Source: Onthomonas sp964456525 (GTDB lineage Bacteria; Bacillota; Clostridia; Oscillospirales; Oscillospiraceae). Taken from it: a DNA stretch of 64,000 nucleotides. The stretch covers positions 1 to 64,000 of the forward strand of contig CAYWAP010000004.1 of the NCBI GenBank assembly GCA_964456525.1, in the 5' to 3' direction. Below the pieces are notes generated by a model, which saw only the letters and a program-made list of their open reading frames with translations, searched no databases and had not been told where the DNA came from. Below, one piece after another: positions 33,848-43,609 of the stretch. Both the position numbers and the translations under genes were made by a program. The stretch's first letter is position 1. The number at the start of each line of letters is the position of its first letter.

Positions 33848-35812
33848 TTGATTAAAAAACATACTGAAAAACTGAAACGCAAGCTGCACCCGAAGCAGTC
33901 CCAAAGGACAGGCAATGAGAACAGCGACGCCTTTGACACGGTTCGGCTGGACACCACGGCAGATGATTCCCCAAAGGGCGCCGCAGCCGGTGGCAAAGCT
34001 ACGGCCCTTTCCCCTGCAAAGCCCGGAAAAGGGCGCTCGGCCATGGCCAACTTCGTCCGCTCGAAACGCAAGCCGCTTTTGCTGGGCGCCGGTGTTGTGG
34101 CCACGCTCATGGTGGTCTATGTCATGTTATGCGCCGTTGTCAACCCGGAGGTGGCCCTTTTGAAGACCACCGTCAACGGCGTAGACGTCAGCGGTCTGGA
34201 GCAGACGGCCTTGGCGGCGCTGCTTTCGGAGAATTTTGAAGAGGACTACGGGGACAGAAGTCTGACCATCTCGGCCAACGGGGACACCTATACCGTCTCC
34301 CTGGGGTCCTCTCTGGAGCTGGATACCGAGGCAATCGCCGAGCGTGTCCTCTCCCGCAGCAACAGCGCTTTCCTCAAGCGCGGATGGTATCTGATCTGCA
34401 ACGCCATTATGGGGAACCAGCTTCAGGCTCTCCCCGAGATCACAGATGAGAGCGCACTGGGTGACGCCATCGAAGAAAGCGGCCTGATGGAGATCAACAC
34501 CACCGTCCAAACCACCTATGAAGTGACCGAAGACGCCCTGATCTTTACCATGGGCACCAGCGGCGAGAGCGTTGACAAAGACGGGTTGATTTCCTCCATC
34601 AAAGCCGCTGTGGCCGAGAACAACTATGAGGATACGCTGGAATGCCCCATGCAGGATGAGGAAGTGGACGCCGTGGACATAGACGCCATTTATGACGATG
34701 TCTACCAGGAACCCACCAACGCCACTCTGGACCCGGACAACGACTATGAAATCGTCTCATCCGTTCAAGGCGTCGACTTTGACAAGGACGAGGCCGAGGA
34801 GGCCATCGCCGCAGCTGCTGAGGGCGAGACCGTCTCCATCTCCCTCACCTACACGGACCCCACCGTTTCCACCAGCGACCTGGAAGAGCATCTCTTTGAG
34901 GATGTCCTGGGCACCTACACCACCGATGTCAGCGGCACCAGCAACCGCATCAAAAATGTGCAGCAAGCGGCGGCCAACATGAACGGCACCATTATCATCT
35001 CCGGCGGCACCTTCTCTTTCAACGATACTGTGGGTGAGCGCACCGCTGCCAACGGCTTTTATACCGCAACCGCCTATGTGAACGGGGAAAGCGTTCAGGA
35101 GTATGGCGGCGGCGTCTGCCAGGTTTCCTCCACTGCATACATCGCCGTGGTCCGAGCCAATTTGGAGATTACCGAACGCTATAACCACACCTACGTCTCC
35201 AGCTATGTGCCGCTGGGCATGGACGCCACCGTCTCCTGGGGCGGGCCTGATTTCAAGTTCACAAACAACCGGGATTATCCCATCAAAATCGTCACCAGCT
35301 ACAGCTCCTCCAACCGGCTGACCATTACCATCCTGGGAACCAATGTGGACGGCACCACCTGCGAACTGGTCAACGAGATGTTGAGCTGGACGGACTATGA
35401 CACCGTCTATAAAGAAGATTCCTCCATGTATGTGGGGGAAACGACGACAGCCGTGGAGGGCGAACCGGGCGCCACAGCCCAGACCTACCGCGTGGTTTAC
35501 GATGCGGACGGCAACGAGATCTCCCGGGAGAAGGAAGCCTACAGCTCTTATACCCTGCGGAATGAAGTGATCTACGTGGGCACCAAAGAAAAATCGACCA
35601 CAAAATCCTCCAGCAGCAAAAAGAGCAGCTCCAGCAGTTCAAGCAGCTCGAGCAGTTCCGGCAGCACCAACACCTCGGACGACGACTCGAATTCCTCCGA
35701 TGACACAGCAGATGGGACAGACACCGGTGGCGATGACACGGACACCTCAGACGGCGACTCGGAGGGTGACAGCGGCTCCGGGGACGAAGGGAACGACTCA
35801 GACGCCGAATAA
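33848..35812 (+). CDS. VanW domain cell-surface protein
   Basis: 654 residues with a cytoplasmic basic/Ala-rich start, one membrane segment near 73-97, a peptidoglycan-binding-type module to about 225 and its repeat to about 350, the VanW domain (GGTFSFNDTVGERTAANGF near 386, QEYGGGVCQVSSTAY near 417), a G5-like region, and a Ser/Asp/Gly-rich low-complexity tail from about 580. The layout suggests a membrane-tethered wall protein that recognises peptidoglycan; VanW itself has no proven activity. The TTG start has GGAG 8 bases upstream; an extension to 33737 would begin inside the promoter. Twenty-seven bases before the DUF2461 gene. Confidence 0.85.
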   Translation: MIKKHTEKLKRKLHPKQSQRTGNENSDAFDTVRLDTTADDSPKGAAAGGKATALSPAKPGKGRSAMANFVRSKRKPLLLGAGVVATLMVVYVMLCAVVNPEVALLKTTVNGVDVSGLEQTALAALLSENFEEDYGDRSLTISANGDTYTVSLGSSLELDTEAIAERVLSRSNSAFLKRGWYLICNAIMGNQLQALPEITDESALGDAIEESGLMEINTTVQTTYEVTEDALIFTMGTSGESVDKDGLISSIKAAVAENNYEDTLECPMQDEEVDAVDIDAIYDDVYQEPTNATLDPDNDYEIVSSVQGVDFDKDEAEEAIAAAAEGETVSISLTYTDPTVSTSDLEEHLFEDVLGTYTTDVSGTSNRIKNVQQAAANMNGTIIISGGTFSFNDTVGERTAANGFYTATAYVNGESVQEYGGGVCQVSSTAYIAVVRANLEITERYNHTYVSSYVPLGMDATVSWGGPDFKFTNNRDYPIKIVTSYSSSNRLTITILGTNVDGTTCELVNEMLSWTDYDTVYKEDSSMYVGETTTAVEGEPGATAQTYRVVYDADGNEISREKEAYSSYTLRNEVIYVGTKEKSTTKSSSSKKSSSSSSSSSSSSGSTNTSDDDSNSSDDTADGTDTGGDDTDTSDGDSEGDSGSGDEGNDSDAE

Positions 35813-35839
35813 CTTGCCATAAACGAAAGGGAAGAGACC

Positions 35840-36514
35840 ATGTTTCAGGGATTTTCTCAGGAAACCATCCAGTTCCTGTGGGGCATACGCTTTAACAATG
35901 AGCGCACCTGGTTCAACGCCCACAAACAGGATTACCTTCAGCACCTGTATGAGCCGCTGAAGGAGCTGGCCGCCGATGTGCAGGAGCGCATGGCCGCCCG
36001 GTATCCGGACGCGCAGTTGAACATCAAGGTGACCCGCATCTATCGGGACGCCCGCCGGCTTCATGGGCGGGGGCCTTACAAGGAGCAGCTGTGGTTTGTG
36101 CTGCGCGAACCGGTGGAACCCGAGACCCCCGCCCCAACCTTTTACTTTGAAATTTCACCGGACGGCTACGCCTATGGTCTGAGTTATTACTGCCCCAGAC
36201 CCTCTTTCATGGAAAAATACCGCCACAAAATTCTGCGGGAGCCGGAAAAACTGGAGAAATTGGCCCGCCGGCTCAAGGGCCGGCCGGACATCGTCCTGGA
36301 GGGAACGGAATATAAGCGCTCTAAGGGCGCCGTTTCCGACGCCCTCAAGCCCTGGTTTAACCGGAAATGGGTGGAGCTGAACGTGTGCCGCCCATTTGAC
36401 GACCGCTATGACCGGCCCGAACTGGTGGATGACATGGTGGATACGTTTTGCTTCCTGATGCCTTACTACCAGTATTTCATGGAGGTGGGGCTGGAGCACA
36501 TCCCGGAGGCGTAA
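35840..36514 (+). CDS. DUF2461 family protein
   Basis: 224 residues. The family hallmarks NNERTWFNAHKQDYLQHLYEPLK near residue 17, RIYRDARRLHGRGPYKEQLWF near 67 and FYFEISPDGYAYG near 102 are present. No function is established for the family. Likely cotranscribed with the VanW gene (27-base gap) and followed by a terminator. Confidence 0.85.
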   Translation: MFQGFSQETIQFLWGIRFNNERTWFNAHKQDYLQHLYEPLKELAADVQERMAARYPDAQLNIKVTRIYRDARRLHGRGPYKEQLWFVLREPVEPETPAPTFYFEISPDGYAYGLSYYCPRPSFMEKYRHKILREPEKLEKLARRLKGRPDIVLEGTEYKRSKGAVSDALKPWFNRKWVELNVCRPFDDRYDRPELVDDMVDTFCFLMPYYQYFMEVGLEHIPEA

Positions 36515-36565
36515 CGCGCAGCACCGGCCAACTCCGGCGCCCGCCAAACAGAGCCTAAATCACAC

Positions 36566-36599
36566 CCCGTGGGGATCGCCGGATCTCCACGGGCATTTT
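36566..36599 (+). terminator. Terminator after DUF2461 gene
   Basis: CCCGTGG-G-GATC pairs with GATC-T-CCACGGG around a short loop and is followed by CATTTTG. The 160 bases from here to bofA show no further feature. Confidence 0.7.
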
Positions 36600-36759
36600 G
36601 ATGGCGGGTAATCCGCACTGCCTGTATCACAGCTCGTCCGCGGTAGACTGCCGCTGCCGGATGGCAAGGGCGGCAGCCGTTCCTCCCGCTGCCGCCCCAC
36701 TCAGTTTTCTGTTTTCCCCCTGCCTGCGCAGCGTTGACCCCCCTCCGATTTTGCGCACA

Positions 36760-37026
36760 CTAGGATTGGGCCAGCAGCCAGTTGAGCAGCATCAGCAGCC
36801 CCAACCCTGGCGCCCCCAGAATCCCGATGACCAGTGCGTTATAGAGGTTCACGCCCAGATTTAACCCCAGCATCCCGCCAACCGGCGCCAGTAAGGCCAG
36901 GACACCGCCGCCAACAGCCGTTCTCAGCAAGATACGCAGAACGGTTCCCACCATTTTACGCAGCAAAATCAGCGCCAGAAGCGCCCCTAAGACCGCGCCG
37001 GCGGTCATCAGCCACTCGGACCCCAT
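36760..37026 (-). CDS. bofA: BofA-family protein (pro-sigma-K processing inhibitor)
   Basis: 88 residues with two or three hydrophobic helices. The C-terminal block GLNLGVNLYNALVIGILGAPGLGLLMLLNWLL is the BofA signature (positions about 55-86). In Bacillus BofA holds the SpoIVFB protease inactive in the outer forespore membrane until the sigma-K checkpoint. The start overlaps the stop of yaaL by one base (TGATG). Presence argues for a sporulating lineage, though clostridial BofA homologues also occur without a sigma-K checkpoint. Confidence 0.85.
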   Translation of the reverse strand: MGSEWLMTAGAVLGALLALILLRKMVGTVLRILLRTAVGGGVLALLAPVGGMLGLNLGVNLYNALVIGILGAPGLGLLMLLNWLLAQS

Positions 37027-37280
37027 CACTTTGCCTGTAGCTGCGTTTCCATCGCGCTGTCCAGAGCCTTCAACCGCCGCAGAAAGTAGGAATACCGGCT
37101 CTGATGGGCCTTCAGCTCGAACACTGCCGCCTCAATCAAGTCCGGGTCATCTGTGCTGTTGAACTGGATATAGGTCTGCTGGATCGCAGTCTGTGTGCGG
37201 TTTAGCTCCTCAATCAGCGCATAGCGCTCCTCTTCCGCCTCGTTTTCCTGCCGGCGGAACCATCTGATTGTCTCCGTCAC
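37026..37280 (-). CDS. yaaL: YaaL family protein (DUF2508)
   Basis: 84 residues, highly charged and predicted to be helical, probably coiled coil; contains EELNRTQTAIQQTYIQFNSTDDPDLIEAAVFEL, the family core (residues about 24-56). Function unknown. It precedes bofA as in the Bacillus recR-yaaL-bofA cluster, but recR is absent here. Confidence 0.8.
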   Translation of the reverse strand: MTETIRWFRRQENEAEEERYALIEELNRTQTAIQQTYIQFNSTDDPDLIEAAVFELKAHQSRYSYFLRRLKALDSAMETQLQAK

Positions 37281-37638
37281 GTTGTTCTCCTTTCACACCT
37301 GGCAAAGCTGTTCTGTGCGTATTCTATGATTCAGCATGCCCCGATATAACGGGTTTTAAACAATATTTTCCAAGGTATGATCCCTCTCCTCCCGGACATA
37401 CTAGACTCAGACAGGAGCGGCGGCAGCCGCCGGGGCGCAAGCATGCACCCCATTTCACTGCGGCTGTACTGCTCGTCAGAACGGAAACCGGACCGCCGGC
37501 TTCCCTCTGCCGGCGGTCCTGCGCCCCTGTTTTATTGGGATAGGGCGGCGCTCTGGCGAGCGCCGCCACGGGAAACTGTCAAAAAGCCCGCTTTCCTCCA
37601 CGGGAAGCGGGCTTTTGCCGCCTTTGGGCGGGATTTGG
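37281..37638. other. Gene-free divergent region with two strong hairpins
   Basis: About 360 bases between yaaL (minus) and folC (plus). Holds a perfect 11-base stem GGACCGCCGGC/GCCGGCGGTCC at 37490-37519 and a second stem at 37582-37616. The left half probably contains the yaaL promoter (TTGGAA near 37373 on the minus strand, poor -10). No credible frame. Confidence 0.5.
37582..37616. terminator. Bidirectional terminator-like hairpin
   Basis: AAAAGCCCGCTT and AAGCGGGCTTTT form a long stem with an A-tract on the left and T-tract on the right, so it could terminate on either strand. There is no gene directly upstream on either strand, so what it ends is unclear; possibly an unrecognised short transcript from 37300-37580. 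Confidence 0.65.
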
Positions 37639-37667
37639 TTGACAAACCTGCCTGCTGCGCCGATAAT
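37639..37667 (+). promoter_or_regulatory. folC promoter
   Basis: TTGACA (37639-37644), 17-base spacer, GATAAT (37662-37667), about 26 bases before the transcription-proximal start codon of folC. Confidence 0.75.
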
Positions 37668-37699
37668 AGAGACGATCTTTGTAAATAATGAGGTACACT

Positions 37700-38965
<1,266 letters not shown>

Positions 38966-38978
38966 GAACCCAAACGAG

Positions 38979-39012
38979 AAGCGGTCTGCCTTCGACGCAG
39001 ACCGCTTTTTTG
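38979..39012 (+). terminator. folC terminator
   Basis: AAGCGGTCTGC (38979-38989) pairs with GCAGACCGCTT (38997-39007) and is followed by TTTTT. It lies between convergent genes and may also stop the minus-strand CorC transcript. Confidence 0.85.
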
Positions 39013-39040
39013 ATACAAATAGTATTTTATTGACAGTATA

Positions 39041-40312
39041 TTACTTTTCGGACTCCACTTTTTCCTCGTCTGCCTGCAAGATGCGCACTTGAATCTCCAG
39101 CACACGCATCCGGGAACTCGCGGTGACAGTGACCTCCAGATTCTCATAAATGAACTGATCTCCCACACGGGGAATATGGCCCAGCTCATCCGTCACCCAG
39201 CCGGATATTGTGGCCGCCTCGCTCTCCTCACGGATATTGGCCAGTTCAAACACGTCCGCCAAGTTGGCCGAGCAGGCAATCAGGTAGCTGCCGTCCTCCT
39301 GCTTTTTCACCTTTTCCACGATCTCATCGTGCTCATCCCAGATTTCACCAACCAGTTCCTCCAGAATATCTTCCAAGGTAATAATTCCCTCTGTACCGCC
39401 AAACTCATCTACCACAATCGCCATGTGGATTTTGGCCCGCTGCATTTTAGCCAGCACCTGGGCCGCAGGCTCGGAAAATGTGGTGTACAGCGCAGGTTTC
39501 ACCAGGGGCAGCCAGCTTTCCTCTTCGGTCAGATCGGCGTTGTGAAAATCCTTTTCATGGATGATGCCCAGCATATGATCCCGGTTTTCATGGTACACGG
39601 GCAGCCGGGAGAAGTCATATTCCCGGAACAGATCCCGAAGCTCCGAGACAGTCAATGTATCTTCCGCGGAAATCATATCCACCCGCGGGACAAAAATTTC
39701 GCCCACTTCCAGATCGCCAAACTCGATTGCGCTGCGGATCAGCTCGCCCTCTTCCGGCTCCAGTCCGCCCTCGTTTTCGGCCTCAGAGACCATGGTAATC
39801 AGCTCATCGCCTGTGATCCCGTCCTCATCAGAGGCCTTGAACAGCGATTGCAGCAGCTTACGCCACAGACCAAACAAGGCGTTCAGGGGCAGCAGAATGG
39901 TCAAAAGAACTCGGACCACCGGCGTCACCGCAATCGTCACCGCCTCTGCATGCTGTTTTGCCAGAGTTTTGGGCGTAACCTCTCCCAAAATCAGGATTAA
40001 AATGGTCATCACCACCAGACTGACCGTGGCGCCATACTGTGCGGACCAGGATGTAAACAATACCGTTCCCAGCGTAGAAGCGGCGATATTGACGATGTTG
40101 TTTCCGATCAATACGCCGGAAAGCAACTGGCCATAGTCCTCCGCGAGCTTTAAGGCTGCCTCCGCCCTCTGGTCCCCGTCCTGTGCCCGGTTTTTCAGCC
40201 GGATTTTGTTGACGGAGGAAAACGCGGTCTCCGTGGCGGAAAAGAAGGCTGAAAACGCAATCAGCACTCCGAGAACGACGATCAAGCCGATACTGTGACT
40301 ATCAATGTCCAT
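39041..40312 (-). CDS. CorC/HlyC-type CNNM family membrane protein with CBS domains
   Basis: 423 residues. N-terminal CNNM/DUF21 membrane domain with three to four helices (SAFFSATETAFSSVNKIRLK near 22, LILILGEVTPKTLAKQ near 104), a CBS pair from about 205 to 330 (FVPRVDMISAEDTL, VDEFGGTEGIITLEDILEEL), and a C-terminal CorC_HlyC domain. Relatives export Mg2+/Co2+ or confer resistance to them, and some were once called hemolysins. The ATG at 40312 is preferred; an alternative TTG lies at 40333. Follows the 99-residue gene by 38 bases, probably one transcript. Confidence 0.87.
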   Translation of the reverse strand: MDIDSHSIGLIVVLGVLIAFSAFFSATETAFSSVNKIRLKNRAQDGDQRAEAALKLAEDYGQLLSGVLIGNNIVNIAASTLGTVLFTSWSAQYGATVSLVVMTILILILGEVTPKTLAKQHAEAVTIAVTPVVRVLLTILLPLNALFGLWRKLLQSLFKASDEDGITGDELITMVSEAENEGGLEPEEGELIRSAIEFGDLEVGEIFVPRVDMISAEDTLTVSELRDLFREYDFSRLPVYHENRDHMLGIIHEKDFHNADLTEEESWLPLVKPALYTTFSEPAAQVLAKMQRAKIHMAIVVDEFGGTEGIITLEDILEELVGEIWDEHDEIVEKVKKQEDGSYLIACSANLADVFELANIREESEAATISGWVTDELGHIPRVGDQFIYENLEVTVTASSRMRVLEIQVRILQADEEKVESEK

Positions 40313-40350
40313 AATGGAAACTTCACACTCCAATTGTATTTATGTCGGAA

Positions 40351-40650
40351 TCAGGGAGATTCCGCTGTGCGGTTCATTTTCCCGTACTGCGCGTCCAACC
40401 AGTCCAAAATCTGTTGCCGGCCGGCTTCATCCAAGGGGAACGTAGCTTCATCCACAGCCTCGCTCTCCTCCAGACACCTCTCCCCGTACCACACGACGGC
40501 GGTCACGGTGCCTGTCATTTCGCCGTCCTCTCCTTTTTCCGGCGCGGGATCTACAAAAAAGCGCAGACCGCAATAGCTGCCGTAAAAATGATTGCCATTT
40601 TGCAGCGTATGGAGATTGGGCAGATAAAATTTTGGATCTTCATAAATCAT
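40351..40650 (-). CDS. Unknown protein, 99 residues
   Basis: Not recognised. Soluble; MIYEDPKFYLPNLHTLQNGN opens a beta-rich N-terminal half (GSYCGLRFFVDP, TGTVTAVVWYGERC), and the C-terminus is helical (DEAGRQQILDWLDAQYGKM). GGAGG 8 bases upstream and its own consensus promoter show it is a gene. The unusually long leader (about 210 bases) with a closing stem is described separately. Confidence 0.7.
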   Translation of the reverse strand: MIYEDPKFYLPNLHTLQNGNHFYGSYCGLRFFVDPAPEKGEDGEMTGTVTAVVWYGERCLEESEAVDEATFPLDEAGRQQILDWLDAQYGKMNRTAESP

Positions 40651-40689
40651 AACGCGCCTCCGGGCACATAAGCCGCAAATCGTTCCCTG

Positions 40690-40860
40690 TCAAAAGCCCT
40701 CATTAGAACCCAGTGGATATACGGATTTGACGGCTCAGCTTCAGTATGCCCCGCTTGTTGACCGGTGATGGAGAGATTGCAATCGCCCCTATGCTTCGAG
40801 CTATCCCGTCCGGACCGGACATAGCGCCGCAGACGGGCTCTTGATCTACCATCCCAGAAT
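40690..40860 (-). ncRNA. Candidate structured leader RNA of unknown class
   Basis: Between a consensus promoter and the 99-residue gene lie about 210 transcribed bases. TCAAGAGCCC (40835-40844 on the minus strand) can pair with GGGCTTTTGA (40690-40699), 10 pairs with one G-U, enclosing about 135 bases with several internal hairpins (for example GCTAT...ATAGC near the 5' side). The long-range closing stem recalls riboswitch or 6S-like architecture, but I do not recognise a class. Confidence 0.4.
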
Positions 40861-40866
40861 AGTATC

Positions 40867-40894
40867 AGTATAAACTACTTCAGGAAATTGTCAA
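40867..40894 (-). promoter_or_regulatory. Promoter of the leader RNA, 99-residue gene and corC-like gene
   Basis: Minus-strand TTGACA (40889-40894), 16-base spacer, TATACT (40867-40872). Confidence 0.75.
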
Positions 40895-40934
40895 GAACAA
40901 CTCCGCAAAAAAGCCCTTTCACGACCCAAATATG

Positions 40935-40970
40935 GAAAAAATCCCTCCGGACAGTTGCCCGAAGGGATTG
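40935..40970 (-). terminator. Terminator of the ribosomal protein superoperon
   Basis: On the minus strand AATCCCTtCGG - GCAACTGT - CCGgAGGGATT followed by TTTTTCC, about 160 bases after the rplQ stop. The intervening 40971-41130 shows no gene. Confidence 0.85.
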
Positions 40971-41130
40971 ATTTCATTCGAGAATCCAGTGTGGTTATGG
41001 GGCGCTCCACCGCACATGCAACCATTGCGGTCACATGCCGTTTGTCCTATCCGCCCGGCGGACAGGGGGCCTTCCCCACTCCAGCGCCATTCCCGAAAGG
41101 GAACCTCTACAGGAATGGCCGAAGAATTCC

Positions 41131-41469
41131 TTACACCAGCTCCAGGTAAGCGATCTCTGCCGCATCGCCACGGCGGAAGCCGATGCGGACAATGCGGGTG
41201 TAGCCGCCGGTGCGCTCGGCATACTTGGGGCCGATCTGGTCAAACAGCTGCTTAGCCACGTCCTCCTTAGACAGGAACGCCAGAGCCTGACGGTAAGCCG
41301 CCAGGTCGTTCTGCTTTGCCAGGGAGATCATCTTCTCTGCCAGCGGACGAACTTCCTTCGCCCGGGTGACAGTGGTCTTAATGCGGCCGTGCTCCAGCAG
41401 GTCTGTCGTCAGCTGCCGCAGCAGGGCTTTACGCTGGTCAGAGCGCTTACCGAGTTTACGATAACCCAT
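41131..41469 (-). CDS. rplQ: 50S ribosomal protein L17
   Basis: 112 residues, starting MGYRKLGKRSDQRKALLRQL; the family segment RIKTTVTRAKEVRPLAEKMI lies near residue 33. Lines the exit-tunnel side of the large subunit. Last gene of the superoperon, 80 bases after rpoA. Confidence 0.96.
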   Translation of the reverse strand: MGYRKLGKRSDQRKALLRQLTTDLLEHGRIKTTVTRAKEVRPLAEKMISLAKQNDLAAYRQALAFLSKEDVAKQLFDQIGPKYAERTGGYTRIVRIGFRRGDAAEIAYLELV

Positions 41470-41549
41470 TTACATTCACTCCTTCAAACAGTCCGGGATA
41501 CGGACTGCATATCTCTTGTTGCAGGGCAAAAGGCCCAAAGCGTTCGATG

Positions 41550-42500
41550 TTAGTTGTTCTCTTCCTTTGCCAGCGCCAGACCCATCGCGGAGAGCTTATT
41601 GATGACCTCTTCCAGGCTCTTCCGGCCCAGATTACGGACTTTCATCATCTCATCCTCAGTCTTGGAAATCAGATCTGCGACGGTGTTGATGTTGGCGCGC
41701 TTCAGGCAGTTGAAGGAACGAACGGACAGATCCAACTCTTCGATGGTCATGTCCAGAACCTTATCGCGGGTCGCCTCGGGCTTGTCAACGACGGTGGAAC
41801 GGGTGCCCACGGTGTCGGACAAGTCGGTGAACAGCATAAAGTGATCACACAGGATCTTGGCGCTCAGCGAGACGGCATCGCGTGCGGTAATCGTGCCATC
41901 GGTCCACACTTCCAGGGTCAGCTTATCATAGTCGGTCATATTGCCAACACGGGTGTTTTCCACCGTGTAGTTGACCTTCATAACCGGGCTATAGATCGAG
42001 TCCACCGGGAGAACGCCAATAATCGTCTGGGCAGACTTATTCCGTTCCGCGGGGACATAGCCGCGTCCATGGCTCAGCGTCAGCTCCATGTTCAGGCTGG
42101 CATCCGCCCCCAGGGTGGCAATGTGAAGATCGGGATTCAGGATCTCCACTTCCCCGTCCGACTTGATGTCGCCAGCGGTGACTTCGCCTTCGCCGCTGGC
42201 CTGAATATACACACGCTTGGTGCCTGTGCAGTGCAGCTTCGCGATAATCTTCTTAACATTCAGAACAATCTGTGTCACGTCTTCCTTGATGCCGGGGATG
42301 GTGCAGAATTCATGCTGCACACCGGCGATCTTGATGGTGGTGACGGCAGTTCCCGGCAGGGAGCTGAGCAGAATCCGGCGCAGGGCATTTCCCAACGTCG
42401 TGCCATAGCCCCGCTCAAGGGGCTCGACCACATACTTGCCGTAGGAACTCTCTCCGGGGTTTTCGACACATTCGATGCGCGGCTTTTCGATTTCTACCAT
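41550..42500 (-). CDS. rpoA: RNA polymerase alpha subunit
   Basis: 316 residues. The N-terminal dimerisation domain has ERGYGTTLGNALRRILLSSLPG near residue 28; the C-terminal domain that contacts UP elements and activators starts near 245 with LSVRSFNCLKRANINTVADL. Ordinary length; the ORF antisense to it (318 codons) is a shadow. Confidence 0.97.
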   Translation of the reverse strand: MVEIEKPRIECVENPGESSYGKYVVEPLERGYGTTLGNALRRILLSSLPGTAVTTIKIAGVQHEFCTIPGIKEDVTQIVLNVKKIIAKLHCTGTKRVYIQASGEGEVTAGDIKSDGEVEILNPDLHIATLGADASLNMELTLSHGRGYVPAERNKSAQTIIGVLPVDSIYSPVMKVNYTVENTRVGNMTDYDKLTLEVWTDGTITARDAVSLSAKILCDHFMLFTDLSDTVGTRSTVVDKPEATRDKVLDMTIEELDLSVRSFNCLKRANINTVADLISKTEDEMMKVRNLGRKSLEEVINKLSAMGLALAKEENN

Positions 42501-42570
42501 TAGTTTACCCTCCTCGTCTGCGGTATCAGATCATACCTTGTTGACAGCTCATCAATATGAGGGACACCGA

Positions 42571-43176
42571 TTACTTGGAGTAGAGCTCCACGATCAGATG
42601 CTCTTCCACGGGGAAGTCAATATCGGCACGCTCAGGCAGACGGGCAATCGTAGCCTTCAGATCGTCCATGTGCTCACGGGTGATCCACGCAGGCAGAGTG
42701 ACAGCAATGGCATCCTCGCCGACAAAACGCTTAAATGCGGCGGAGCTGCGGCTGCTGCTCTTGACCTCGACCGTATCACCGGCCTTAACCAGATAGGAAG
42801 CAATGTTCACGCGCTTACCGTTGACCAGGAAATGGCCATGGGAGACCAGCTGACGGGCCTGACGGCGCGTCATAGCAAAGCCGGCACGGAACACAACGTT
42901 GTCCAGACGGCGCTCCAGGGTGGACAGCAAGGTCTCACCGGTGATGCCAGGGGCCTTAGCGGCCTTCTCATAATATTTGCGGAACTGCTTTTCCTGAATG
43001 CCATAGACAAACTTGACCTTCTGCTTCTCCGTGAGCTGCAGGCCGTACTCAGACTGCTTCCGGCGCATCTGGCCCTTGGGGTTGCGGTTGGTCGTCTTCT
43101 TGGCATATCCCATCACTGCGGGAGATACGCCCAGCGTCTTGCAGCGCTTGGCAATCGGCTGCATATTTCTTGCCAT
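42571..43176 (-). CDS. rpsD: 30S ribosomal protein S4
   Basis: 201 residues; S4 RNA-binding domain from about 92 (RLDNVVFRAGFAMTRRQARQLVSHGHFLVNG). The N-terminus carries a single cysteine (KRCKTLG), so this is the zinc-free form. S4 nucleates 16S assembly and is an autoregulator of alpha-operon translation in several bacteria. Confidence 0.97.
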   Translation of the reverse strand: MARNMQPIAKRCKTLGVSPAVMGYAKKTTNRNPKGQMRRKQSEYGLQLTEKQKVKFVYGIQEKQFRKYYEKAAKAPGITGETLLSTLERRLDNVVFRAGFAMTRRQARQLVSHGHFLVNGKRVNIASYLVKAGDTVEVKSSSRSSAAFKRFVGEDAIAVTLPAWITREHMDDLKATIARLPERADIDFPVEEHLIVELYSK

Positions 43177-43199
43177 AATAGTAATCCTCCTTTAATTGA

Positions 43200-43595
43200 T
43201 CAGACGCGTCTTCTCTTGGGAGGACGGCAGCCATTGTGGGGAACAGGAGTGACATCCTTAATCAGGGTGACCTCCAGACCGGCAGCCTGCAAAGCACGGA
43301 TCGCGGCTTCACGGCCGGCGCCGGGGCCCTTCACGTACACTTCCACCGTCTTCAGACCAAATTCCATGGCAGCCTTAGCGGCGGTCTCAGCGGCAGTCTG
43401 AGCGGCATAGGGAGTGGACTTACGGGAGCCACGGAAACCCATCTCACCAGAGGACGCCCAGGCCAGCGTATTGCCCTGTGTGTCGGTGATGGTAACCATG
43501 GTGTTGTTGAAAGAGGAGCGGATATGCACTGCGCCCTTTTCAACCTTCTTGCGGTCTTTGCGCTTACGCACGACCTTTTTCTTGTTAGCGGCCAT
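43200..43595 (-). CDS. rpsK: 30S ribosomal protein S11
   Basis: 131 residues with a basic start (MAANKKKVVRKRKDRKKVEKG), then AHIRSSFNNTMVTITD-like sequence near 25 and the C-terminal DVTPVPHNGCRPPKRRRV typical of S11. Part of the platform near the mRNA exit site. Confidence 0.97.
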   Translation of the reverse strand: MAANKKKVVRKRKDRKKVEKGAVHIRSSFNNTMVTITDTQGNTLAWASSGEMGFRGSRKSTPYAAQTAAETAAKAAMEFGLKTVEVYVKGPGAGREAAIRALQAAGLEVTLIKDVTPVPHNGCRPPKRRRV

Positions 43596-43609
43596 TGTAT
43601 ATCCCTCCT

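Noticed and set aside
36600..36864. 88-codon plus-strand frame across the bofA region
   Set aside because: Antisense to the convincing bofA gene and begins inside the preceding terminator.
40690..40860. 6S RNA, SRP RNA, tmRNA or RNase P RNA
   Set aside because: Long-range pairing is suggestive, but none of the conserved cores of these RNAs (for example the SRP tetraloop-receptor motif or the RNase P GAGGAAAGTC-type block) could be found.
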